NCBI GenBank assembly: GCA_965247975.1
Contig: OZ252050.1
Location: 310,001 to 374,000, forward strand
Length of the DNA: 64,000 nucleotides
Origin: Taishania sp965247975
GTDB lineage: Bacteria > Bacteroidota > Bacteroidia > Flavobacteriales_D > Crocinitomicaceae
Reading direction: 5' to 3'
A program made the translations under genes and the position numbers. The notes beneath the pieces were generated by a model. It worked only from the letters and a program-made list of their open reading frames with translations. It was not told the DNA's origin and ran no database searches. Below are positions 53,427-61,713 of this stretch, piece after piece (position 1 is the first letter of the stretch; every line of letters begins with the position of its first letter).

Positions 53427-55115
53427 CTACTTGAAAAAACGAATGATTTCTGATGTCATGTCCACTGTTTTGCCATCTTTTTTTGGATGTGTTAAATCAA
53501 ATTGTTTTCCATGGGTGCAGTACATTTCAAATGTGGGTTTGTATGTGGCTTTCGGATCGTGAATTTCAAATCGTTGCTCCGGACAACCAATGACCCAATC
53601 TGTTTCGGATTTGAAAGCCAATCGAATTAAAGCATCAAAACCGACTGCAGCGATACGTACAAATTTTTTCGATACCAAAGTCTTGTCAAAATCTCCCACC
53701 ATCGCTTGAATTTGAATAGGATGATTAGGAACCATTGATTCCAAACTTTTGATTTTGGCTGAATCTGGCACCATATCATTTAATCCAGGTTGAGTCAAAA
53801 TGGCATCGAATGAAAATTGAGCAAGTGCAATTGCATAACCCCAACCTGTAGTTGTCGTCAAGTTTCGCAACAGACTAAGAAAGCGATCGATTCCTTTGCC
53901 AAGGGTTAATAAATCAGATCCATGGGCAGGAGCAAAGGTCATCATTTTATCCACTGCCAAGAATTCGCTGGTTTTTGAGTGACAAATTATTGATTCGCCA
54001 ACCAAGGCTCCACGCGAAGATGTGATGATGGAAACAGGTTTCGCAAATGTTAATCCCTGCATTAATTCATGAAAATTTTTCACATTATCATCAACAGATT
54101 GTGAAGCTGTTGGATGCTCAAAACCAATCACTTGTTCAAAATTTGTTGATTGCAAGATTTTTTGCAGTGGACTGAATTTTTGCATTCCTTCGGAAATACT
54201 TGGTTCACAAAGTTCTCCATACGATTTTTCAATGGTGCTAAATGTTCCATGAATGAGAAGAAGCGTTTTCAAATTCGGATTAATTCGAGCATTTCCATCA
54301 AGGTATTCAAATTTTCCGCCTGGATGTTCAGCACTCGTGGCTTTGTTGAATAAAACTAATTTGTTCTTTTTGTCGCCCACAAAATTGCTGATGCCATCTT
54401 GCACTAAGTCTTTGGCATGTTCGTTCAATTTCTTGCTTGCCTGTTGAAATGTCTTTTCGGGAGATAAGGGTTTCCGCACAAAAGTCAAGACTTTAATCAC
54501 GGTGGACATCATTTTTGGAACTTTTGTTAGGACAACTTGCTCGTTCTCAAATTCCAATTCTCTTCCGAAAGCATACGGAAAAAAATAGGTCAACGAAGTC
54601 CTGTCCTGCGAGTGTTTTGGTGTTGCTTCTGGCGTAATGAAATTTACCAAGGAATATTTGGAATTCATAATTCCCTTCGGATTGTCTTGCAAATAGACTA
54701 AAGCACCTTCATCTTTCTCCAAAAAAAGTTCAAGCCTTAAATGAATAGCTTCTTCATTTTCAATAAATTGAGGCAAATTTTGAAATTTCACATCGGAAAG
54801 ATCAATAAAACGCTCTGTCACTTCTGAAACATCTGACACATCTGGGTTTTGAGCCGCAATTAATGATGCAAGTTCAGCTGTGACGCCTCTATGATTTACA
54901 TTTCCATTTTTGGAAAATTCCAATTTACCGGTGGTGGTCAAAGGTCTATCATCCCTCCAACCAAGCGTACACCATAGATTTTCTGGCTTTTCCTTCTTCG
55001 AATTTTGAAAGTCGAGTATGGAGAAAACATCTGATTTGGCGGCAGCCCCAATTTTGAAAAAGCTCTTATTGAATTGATTAAATAAAATTTCGCTCGGTTT
55101 AGCACTAATTCCCAT
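53427..55115 (-). CDS. Alpha/beta hydrolase-like protein (DUF7379-type)
   Basis: A 562-residue protein without signal peptide. The C-terminal half is an alpha/beta hydrolase: LLLIHGTFSTIEKSYGEL (oxyanion loop), a VIGFEHPTASQSVDDN loop, and the nucleophile elbow in ITSSRGALVGE, like the SxxG/SRG elbow of DUF7379 lipase-like domains. The acid and His are less clear; H in QFDLTHPKKD is a candidate. The N-terminal 250 residues are of unknown family. DUF7379 domains are often found with CHAT/caspase or defence/toxin modules. It follows the peptidoglycan-binding peptidase gene by 12 nt and is the last gene of the cluster. Confidence 0.7.
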   Translation of the reverse strand: MGISAKPSEILFNQFNKSFFKIGAAAKSDVFSILDFQNSKKEKPENLWCTLGWRDDRPLTTTGKLEFSKNGNVNHRGVTAELASLIAAQNPDVSDVSEVTERFIDLSDVKFQNLPQFIENEEAIHLRLELFLEKDEGALVYLQDNPKGIMNSKYSLVNFITPEATPKHSQDRTSLTYFFPYAFGRELEFENEQVVLTKVPKMMSTVIKVLTFVRKPLSPEKTFQQASKKLNEHAKDLVQDGISNFVGDKKNKLVLFNKATSAEHPGGKFEYLDGNARINPNLKTLLLIHGTFSTIEKSYGELCEPSISEGMQKFSPLQKILQSTNFEQVIGFEHPTASQSVDDNVKNFHELMQGLTFAKPVSIITSSRGALVGESIICHSKTSEFLAVDKMMTFAPAHGSDLLTLGKGIDRFLSLLRNLTTTTGWGYAIALAQFSFDAILTQPGLNDMVPDSAKIKSLESMVPNHPIQIQAMVGDFDKTLVSKKFVRIAAVGFDALIRLAFKSETDWVIGCPEQRFEIHDPKATYKPTFEMYCTHGKQFDLTHPKKDGKTVDMTSEIIRFFK

Positions 55116-55127
55116 GTTTTCAGTGAT

Positions 55128-55874
55128 TTAATATTCCAAAAATCCTTTATTGATGTCTTTGATTTTACGGCGCAATTCGAACACACCAATTCCTTCGCGT
55201 GAACGACCAACATTCGTATTTCCTTCAATGGTTGTGATGTATCCACCTTCCATTGATTTTACTATTCCTGTATGTCCTCTTCCGCCACCAAAATCCATGA
55301 TGAAAATATGTCCCGGTTTTACCAAGGAATAATCCACTTTTGAATCTTTCGCTAGTATTTTTTTGCATCCTGCTTTTGTCCAACCATGCAGTACACCTCC
55401 AGTTTTCACGACCGGATTTGGCATGTTTAAGTTTTTAGCTGCTTCATCAAAGCACCAATACACGAATGCCATGCACCATGGAAAGCCTTTCCCTAATCCA
55501 ACGGATTTTAGAAACATTTCAACTTCAGGCCCACAATTTGCGCCGCCTTTTTCTCTGACTCCGAGTTGTGATATGGCAACATTTAGAGTTTCTTTCGCTA
55601 ATTTGCTGCTAATTTTGTCGCTAACAATGACAGTTTTTTCTCCAAAAAGACTTGCCCAACTGATAGGACCTAAAATACCATCTGATACAAGGACATTGCC
55701 ATATTGATCTGTGTTTTGAGCTTGAAATAATTTTACAGCTCCTTGGGTTTTGGCACCAAAATCGCCATCTACTTTTAAAGGACCATAGCCTTTTTCATTT
55801 AGTTTAGTTTGCACAGCGATTACAATTGTTTTGTTCGCTTCACCTTTTTGAATGGGTTTGTTTGGGTAATTCAT
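55128..55874 (-). CDS. Peptidoglycan-binding cysteine peptidase (CHAP-like)
   Basis: A 248-residue protein without a signal peptide. An N-terminal PG_binding_1 domain (VIAVQTKLNEKGYGPLKVDGDFG..., 17-80) is joined to an NlpC/P60/CHAP-type amidase. Catalytic residues are C134 (FPWCMAFVYW), H201 (GRGHTGIV) and E217/N219 (TIEGNTN). It should cleave peptide or amide bonds in peptidoglycan. The absence of a signal peptide fits delivery by an injection machine or release by lysis rather than Sec export. The alpha/beta hydrolase gene follows after 12 nt. Confidence 0.85.
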   Translation of the reverse strand: MNYPNKPIQKGEANKTIVIAVQTKLNEKGYGPLKVDGDFGAKTQGAVKLFQAQNTDQYGNVLVSDGILGPISWASLFGEKTVIVSDKISSKLAKETLNVAISQLGVREKGGANCGPEVEMFLKSVGLGKGFPWCMAFVYWCFDEAAKNLNMPNPVVKTGGVLHGWTKAGCKKILAKDSKVDYSLVKPGHIFIMDFGGGRGHTGIVKSMEGGYITTIEGNTNVGRSREGIGVFELRRKIKDINKGFLEY

Positions 55875-55980
55875 AACTAGTTGTTTTTAGTATATAGTTT
55901 AATAATGGATAATATTACAAAATTCTATTTTAATTCACACTATTTATTGAGTTAAAATATTAATATTTAGAACAATAGAC

Positions 55981-58539
55981 TTATTTTTTTATGCCAAGAA
56001 TGTTGTTAATTCCATTGAGCGAACTTGACCTCATTTTATTAAAATAGGCGATGTTACTTTTACTTAAGCTGTTGCTCAAAACAGGGTCGTAGTAATTCCA
56101 TTTTGAAAAAAAGCCTTTATAGTATTCTGTTTCTGTTTTCAGTGTGTTGTTATGCTTATTTAAGTATTTTTCAAGCGCGTTGTAAAATGGACCACATTCA
56201 AGCTTTGCATCAATTACGTTTTCAATATCTTTTATGCCGATTTTGAATGGTAAAAAAACTTGTTTGAAATCAACGTTTGTTTTATATTTCTCGTACTTTT
56301 TCATAAAATCTCTTAAATAACCTGGAATTTTACTGAGGTTGAAACCTGTTTGAATGTTGGCCGCGATGGATGATTTTTCACTTTCGTCGATTGCCATTAA
56401 AAGATTTGGATTTTTCATTACGAAGTCAGCAAGTAGGTGCTCCGCATAAGCCGTTTTACTGTTGTTAATATCCACAAAAACAACTTTTTTATTTGAGAAT
56501 TTCCTTTTTTGATCGAAATATAAGAACAGATCAAAGCAACCCAAAATGCCACTATTATCAATAGCTCCAGCATCAATGTAATGCCCTGAACCTTTGATTT
56601 TAGCCACTGGGCTAAATATTGGAAAACGGTTGGTTGTTGATACCGCTTGGTAAAAAGAGACTGAAGATTTTCTTCCGCCCGATTCTTTAAATTCTCCCAA
56701 GTCCTTGGCATAAGGAAAAATTTCACTAAATGATGTCGATTCAAGGGTGCAAAAAACACCTCGTCGCCCACTTGTCGATGCTGTATTCATAATCAAAACT
56801 GGTAGTTTTACTTTGCCTTTAGTTTCCAAGCGTTTCCAATATTTTCTGAAAGTTTCTTTACCCAACTTGAGGTTCTTATGGTTGTTTTGAATGTGGTTTT
56901 GATACCTGAGCATTGCATAATAGGATCTATCACTTGCGCTTGAGAATCTATTTAACGGAAAAATAGTTCGGACAAAATCTAAACCCATTACCATCGAAAT
57001 ATCCACCGAAGCAAAATTATCATTTTCAATTTTTGCTATGGTTGATTCAATTTTCGCCAGATTGCCGTGATGCGTCCCCATGAGGTCGCCATAGAGTGCT
57101 AAACCGACAGATCCTCCAGAGGCTCCAGACATGGCTATTGTTTGTTCTAAAAACCTCCCGTCGCTTTGAAGTTGCAACTCTTGAAGTACTTTGAGCGTCC
57201 AAGAACTTGCTTTTAGCCCTCCACCATGCGCATTAATGAAATAAACTGTGTCTCCAAAATCTTGAAATCGTTTAATGATTGCTTCTGGATTCGATCCTTT
57301 ATCCGATAGTTCGATGGGATGTTTGTCCAATTCATTGAGAGAGTTTTCGTTGAATTGTCCGATCAGAAAAAGCACAACAAATAAAAGAATGGAAGTTGTC
57401 ATCCATTTAAAGGAGCGTTTATCCAATGCATAATTCGTTTGATTTACAACTTGCTTTTGGGCAATTGAAAAATAAACAAAGTAGAATTTTCCAATGGTAG
57501 AAATGATGTAAAAGTAGAAATAGAGGTAAATGAGCACAATGCTTAATCCATTTGGCAATTTCCAAAGGTAAATGCTGGCTAAATTGAAGTATATGATCGC
57601 TAGTAAACATGCATAGAATGCAAATTGAAAAAGTAGTAAATAGTTCTCCGAATGACCAAAACTTTTGGTGACTTTGAAAAATAAATTTGTCAAAGCATTT
57701 TGAGGTAATTTGATTTCTTTAAAAATGTGATACATTCGGGGTCTAACAAGTCGATACAGAATGTAATTCAGCATCATTAAGTAGGTAGTGATTAGCATCA
57801 AGAAAAAACCATAAAAACTAAAGAGTCGATCGGACAAAAGGACCATCGTAAAACAAATAATAGAAAGCATCGAGACCACGGAAAATGAAATCCCCGCCAT
57901 GCGATAAATTCTTTTGCGTTGAGGGATGGTGGAATGCGATGTGCTCAATTTCCGCTTGATAAATGCATAGAGAATAAAAGGAATTAACAATGCTCCGTAA
58001 ACAGTGTAAGTTAGGATACTAATGTCTTTTAGGTAAAATTGAAGTGTAACTTCATAGGTTGAAAAAATCAAGTGAATCCAAATAACAAAGATGAAAAGTC
58101 CAAGATAATTTCGAAGCACGTTTGCATAGATGTCTTTTACGTAATTTCCCTTTGGGCTAAGTGTATATGTGTAAACACTTATAGAACGCAAAATTGGAAT
58201 TGTGAAAGGTCTTTTTTTATGCCATTGAATAACATCCCGACTTCCGTTTAAGTTACCTGCATAGTAGGTGTAAATTGGATAATGGGATAGACTGATGGCC
58301 AATAGGTTTACCATCAAAAAACAAAGCGCTAACGAAAATTTGTCGTCTTCAAACATGCGCAAGAGCATGGTGTAAGCTTGTTCCATTTTTGTGAGTAAGA
58401 GTAAAATAACGGCAAGAATTAAAATACTCAATATGGATGCTTTGCCAAAATTGGAAATAGAGTAAAGCGCTCTGATAAAATAATGTTGCCAACCTTTGGA
58501 TGGCAAAATGATGGGTAATGTGTTTTGTTTTTCAGGCAT
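55981..58539 (-). CDS. Membrane-anchored patatin-like phospholipase
   Basis: An 852-residue protein. The first 395 residues have about 9 transmembrane segments. The cytosolic C-terminal half is a patatin fold: oxyanion motif GGGLKAS (439-445), nucleophile S474 in SGASGGSVG, and the dyad Asp D656 in HYIDAGAIDNSG (DGG/DAG position). It should hydrolyse phospholipids in or near the membrane. Fusion of patatin to so many membrane segments is uncommon. The length and membrane location separate it from secreted patatin toxins. It lies between the AAA+ ATPase and the CHAP-like peptidase in the same strand. Confidence 0.85.
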   Translation of the reverse strand: MPEKQNTLPIILPSKGWQHYFIRALYSISNFGKASILSILILAVILLLLTKMEQAYTMLLRMFEDDKFSLALCFLMVNLLAISLSHYPIYTYYAGNLNGSRDVIQWHKKRPFTIPILRSISVYTYTLSPKGNYVKDIYANVLRNYLGLFIFVIWIHLIFSTYEVTLQFYLKDISILTYTVYGALLIPFILYAFIKRKLSTSHSTIPQRKRIYRMAGISFSVVSMLSIICFTMVLLSDRLFSFYGFFLMLITTYLMMLNYILYRLVRPRMYHIFKEIKLPQNALTNLFFKVTKSFGHSENYLLLFQFAFYACLLAIIYFNLASIYLWKLPNGLSIVLIYLYFYFYIISTIGKFYFVYFSIAQKQVVNQTNYALDKRSFKWMTTSILLFVVLFLIGQFNENSLNELDKHPIELSDKGSNPEAIIKRFQDFGDTVYFINAHGGGLKASSWTLKVLQELQLQSDGRFLEQTIAMSGASGGSVGLALYGDLMGTHHGNLAKIESTIAKIENDNFASVDISMVMGLDFVRTIFPLNRFSSASDRSYYAMLRYQNHIQNNHKNLKLGKETFRKYWKRLETKGKVKLPVLIMNTASTSGRRGVFCTLESTSFSEIFPYAKDLGEFKESGGRKSSVSFYQAVSTTNRFPIFSPVAKIKGSGHYIDAGAIDNSGILGCFDLFLYFDQKRKFSNKKVVFVDINNSKTAYAEHLLADFVMKNPNLLMAIDESEKSSIAANIQTGFNLSKIPGYLRDFMKKYEKYKTNVDFKQVFLPFKIGIKDIENVIDAKLECGPFYNALEKYLNKHNNTLKTETEYYKGFFSKWNYYDPVLSNSLSKSNIAYFNKMRSSSLNGINNILGIKK

Positions 58540-58585
58540 AAGATGTTGGTTTATTGGGTTTAACGAAAGTTCTAAGTTATAACAT

Positions 58586-59899
58586 TTAAGAATACATTTT
58601 GTCTTCTTTTAAATATTCTCGTTTAATTCCATTCAAGAGATGTCTTAACTCAAGTTGATCTTCATCATTTTTGAGCATTTGCAGACACGCATAATGAATG
58701 ATATTTACAATATTTGCGCCGGATACCTCATAACGTAATGCGATTTCTTCGATTGAAATATCCCTAGCACGCTTGATTTTCTTTGGAAAATTTTCTGTCC
58801 ATAGCTTTTTGCGTTCTTCAAAATTTGGTAATTTATATTCTATTATGGAATGAAATCTTCGGGTAAAAGCAACATCAATATTACTTTTAAAATTGGAGGC
58901 TAAGATTACTAAACCATTGTGATTTTCAATGCGCTGGAGCAAATAGGAGACTTCTTGATTGGCATATTTATCATGTGCATCTTTTACACTTGTGCGTTTA
59001 CCAAAAATCGCATCTGCTTCATCGAAAAACAGAATCCAATCTTTGTTGGCTGCTTTGTCGAATAATTTTGCGAGATTTTTTTCGGTTTGACCAATGTACT
59101 TGGACACCACCATTGACAAATCGATGCGGTAAACATCTCTTTTTGTGTATTTTCCTAAAAGAGCTGCGGTTAATGTTTTTCCAGTACCTGGCGGGCCATA
59201 AAGCATCACCCGATAACCTGGCTTGATAATGTCTTTCATTCCCCACTTATTCAAAATAGTATTATTATGTGTGAGCCAATTTTCCATTTCCTTGACTTCA
59301 TTGAGTGTGGTTGGATTTAAGACTAGATGCTCCCATTTTAAAGTTGTTTCAATCCGTTCGGCTGGAAAATCGGGATTCATGGAAGGTCTTACTCTTACTC
59401 CAGTTGTCAGAAATTCAACCATTTCAAAATCGACAGAAATAATGCCACTTAGTATTGGTTCGCCAGCTGGTACAGATTCGAGTTCGAGAAGTTTTAATGC
59501 ATACAATTTAGATTCCTCATGAAAGACTTTTTTTGCCACCATACGAGCCTCAATGTCGCTCCCAGCAAGCAAATACAAAGCAGTTTCACCTGTTGGGATT
59601 ATGCCACGGTGATTTTTACCTTTAACGCCTCCAAATTCTGAAAATTCTCCTCCATCAGGAAAAAAATCAGAAATTATTTTCGACAAAAAACCCGGATAAA
59701 CATGAGGAATTAGTCCTAACAAAAGAACAATTCTTTCTGATTCGGATAATTTATTTTCTTGAATAAAGTGCAAAAGAAAGTCTGTTTTTTTTGCAATGGC
59801 AAAATCCCAATTGGGTTTGGCTGTAACTGTTTCTGCACCCATTTCCGTTTCTATGCGGAACAAGATGTACGTTTTTAAGTAGTTGAATAGCTCATGCAT
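58586..59899 (-). CDS. AAA+ ATPase, eCIS (Afp15-like) type
   Basis: A 437-residue protein. The N-terminal domain has the motif GGVKGKNHRGIIPTGETALYLLAG (89-112), which I recall from ATPases of extracellular contractile injection systems. The AAA+ domain has Walker A GPPGTGKT (235-242), pore-loop region SKYIGQTEKN, Walker B FFDEAD (291-296), sensor-1 VILASNF and arginine finger FTRRFHS. In eCIS, this ATPase is needed for assembly of the particle. The muramidase gene precedes it by 13 nt. The eCIS assignment rests on this motif and on neighbours; structural genes are not in the window. Confidence 0.85.
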   Translation of the reverse strand: MHELFNYLKTYILFRIETEMGAETVTAKPNWDFAIAKKTDFLLHFIQENKLSESERIVLLLGLIPHVYPGFLSKIISDFFPDGGEFSEFGGVKGKNHRGIIPTGETALYLLAGSDIEARMVAKKVFHEESKLYALKLLELESVPAGEPILSGIISVDFEMVEFLTTGVRVRPSMNPDFPAERIETTLKWEHLVLNPTTLNEVKEMENWLTHNNTILNKWGMKDIIKPGYRVMLYGPPGTGKTLTAALLGKYTKRDVYRIDLSMVVSKYIGQTEKNLAKLFDKAANKDWILFFDEADAIFGKRTSVKDAHDKYANQEVSYLLQRIENHNGLVILASNFKSNIDVAFTRRFHSIIEYKLPNFEERKKLWTENFPKKIKRARDISIEEIALRYEVSGANIVNIIHYACLQMLKNDEDQLELRHLLNGIKREYLKEDKMYS

Positions 59900-59912
59900 A
59901 TCATATTCTAAA

Positions 59913-60758
59913 TTAAGGTTTACGATGCTTCTGATAAGCTGTTTCTAACTTTTTATCGTAGTTGTTTTGAGCATAAGCAGCGCCATTATATCCATGAGCG
60001 AATTTTGCCCAGTTTTTTTCACGAAGCCAATCCAAAAGTGACTTTTCAGAGATCTTGGTTAAGGAAATAAATTTTCCAAATGCTTTAAGGTGTTCACGCT
60101 CATGCGTATACATGGCAGATACAAAATGATCAATTGTTGCAAAATTTAAATTTTGGTAATGGAATCCCATAATTTGAAACAATCCCCATGACGCGGATTG
60201 ATACGCAGCGTTGTGGAACCGTGGATCATCGGAAATTCCCGCAGCTTTTTCTAAGCGCAAATATTCTTTTGTACTACCTTGATAATGGGATTTCGTCCAG
60301 GTTATATAGAGCACATTTTTTAAACGATCGTTTGCTATAGTTGCTGGATCAATCCCAACTTTCGATAATTGGGACCAAAAAATATGACCTTCAAAAAGAA
60401 TGATTGGTCGACCATCTTCGAGAAATCCACTTCCTCGGCTCTCGACTTCTGTGACTGCTTTAATGATGGCGAGTTCTAGATCGAAATCTTTCGCGAAATC
60501 AATACAATCTTGTTCAGTTAGAGATTTATCAATTTTTTCGTTACTTACTTGCTGACTCGAGATTAAAGCGTTCCAAGTATTTGGACCTACCACACCATCA
60601 ACTGTTAGACCATTTTTTTGCTGAAAGTCTCGAACAGCGCGGTCGGTGTCGACTCCAAAATAGTCATTTGCAAGTGGAAGATTGTAACCCAAAGAAATAA
60701 GCAATTCTTCGAGTTTTAGGACATCAGGTCCTTTTGATTTATAGAGGATAGTTTTCAT
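59913..60758 (-). CDS. Peptidoglycan-binding N-acetylmuramidase (DUF3380-type)
   Basis: A 281-residue protein without signal peptide. A PG_binding_1 domain (PDVLKLEELLISLGYN...DGVVGPNTW, 8-65) precedes an N-acetylmuramidase domain (about 80-275) with AVTEVESRGSGF (catalytic Glu, E104 or E106), FEGHIFW and SWGLFQIMGFH. It should hydrolyse the glycan strand of peptidoglycan, as in phage endolysins. With the CHAP-like peptidase, it gives the cluster two different cell-wall cutting activities. It lies 13 nt ahead of the AAA+ gene. Confidence 0.9.
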   Translation of the reverse strand: MKTILYKSKGPDVLKLEELLISLGYNLPLANDYFGVDTDRAVRDFQQKNGLTVDGVVGPNTWNALISSQQVSNEKIDKSLTEQDCIDFAKDFDLELAIIKAVTEVESRGSGFLEDGRPIILFEGHIFWSQLSKVGIDPATIANDRLKNVLYITWTKSHYQGSTKEYLRLEKAAGISDDPRFHNAAYQSASWGLFQIMGFHYQNLNFATIDHFVSAMYTHEREHLKAFGKFISLTKISEKSLLDWLREKNWAKFAHGYNGAAYAQNNYDKKLETAYQKHRKP

Positions 60759-60842
60759 AAGTTTTGTGTTTAAATATACAGCTTTATTGCTAATTTCTAG
60801 TTCTGATCATAATAATTTATGTAATTGGACACCAATTTTTAT

Positions 60843-61001
60843 AGGTTGTTACACATTATTTCTGTTTCATTTTCATCATCAATAAAAATAATCCCAAGTT
60901 GCGCCGCCGTCAACAACTCGGGTTTCTTCCACAACAGGGTGCATTTTTTGCCAAGAAGTGATTAGTTCTTTTGCTTCGGTAACTCGAATTGTTTCATTCT
61001 T
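60843..61001 (-). pseudogene. Decayed fragment paralogous to the 758-residue toxin-like protein
   Basis: The minus strand reads KNETIRVTEAKELITSWQKM, then HPVVEETRVVDGGATWDYFY and a stop. It closely matches residues 155-192 of the 758-residue protein (TVTEEEAKQLITDWQKTHPV, then VDGGATWDYF). One extra T in a T-run (five instead of four) breaks the frame; without it the reading continues DYFIDDENETEIMCNNL, also like the parent. No start or flanking domains remain. It is thus a remnant of a second, related gene or a partial duplication, in the 305-nt gap between the putative immunity gene and the muramidase. Confidence 0.75.
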
Positions 61002-61063
61002 TCATTGTGACGAAAGAGAAACTCTTTCACCTAACCATCCTACTCAGTGAATCAATTCATGGG

Positions 61064-61702
61064 TTAAGCCCCGTTAGAAATTCTAAGTGAATTGTATTTC
61101 TCGACAAATGTTTCCCAATTGAAATCTTTGAAAATTTTAGGCATCCACTCTTTGAATTTCTTCGTTTCTGGTAATTCTGTGTCTCTTTGGATATCAATTA
61201 GGACCTGTTGCCAGTAGTAGAAGAACTTGCTCTCCATGGCTAAATCCAAATAGCTGGAAAAATTTATATCCAAACTTTTTGCAAATTGAGACCCTTGGGT
61301 ATAGAAGTACAAACTCTCCGAGGGTACATTGTTTTCAGAAACAAAGTAGCCAACCATTGTGTTCATTGTTGGCGTATCGATGACACGAAATCTTCGTAAA
61401 CGCTCATCCATGGAACTGTCCATATCACATTGATTGATTAAGGATTGGTCGTTCATGAGGTGAAATCTCAATTCGGGAATAAGAAAACGACCTCCGATTT
61501 CACCTGTTTCGTCTAAATTCCAGTACGCGTTAAAGCCATCGGAATAGTTATAAATCTCCCCAACCCTATCATGTAAAAAAGACGTTTCCAAGTTCTCTGC
61601 TAAACTAGAAACGGGTAAAAAGAGAAAGCAATCGAATTCACTAATAATTTTTTCATTTTTTAAAGGAATGAAGTACCTCTTCATTTCGCGAGCATATGCC
61701 AT
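61064..61702 (-). CDS. Unknown protein, candidate immunity protein
   Basis: A 212-residue soluble protein. It has features loosely like SUKH/SMI1-KNR4 immunity proteins (GRFLIPELRFHL, SLYFYTQG, LDINFSSYLDLAMESKFFYYWQQ), but the match is not decisive. It starts 11 nt after the stop of the toxin-like gene, the place expected for a cognate immunity protein. No membrane segment or signal peptide is present, so it would act in the cytosol. Alternatively it is a chaperone of the large protein. Confidence 0.5.
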   Translation of the reverse strand: MAYAREMKRYFIPLKNEKIISEFDCFLFLPVSSLAENLETSFLHDRVGEIYNYSDGFNAYWNLDETGEIGGRFLIPELRFHLMNDQSLINQCDMDSSMDERLRRFRVIDTPTMNTMVGYFVSENNVPSESLYFYTQGSQFAKSLDINFSSYLDLAMESKFFYYWQQVLIDIQRDTELPETKKFKEWMPKIFKDFNWETFVEKYNSLRISNGA

Positions 61703-61713
61703 AACTAGTTGTT

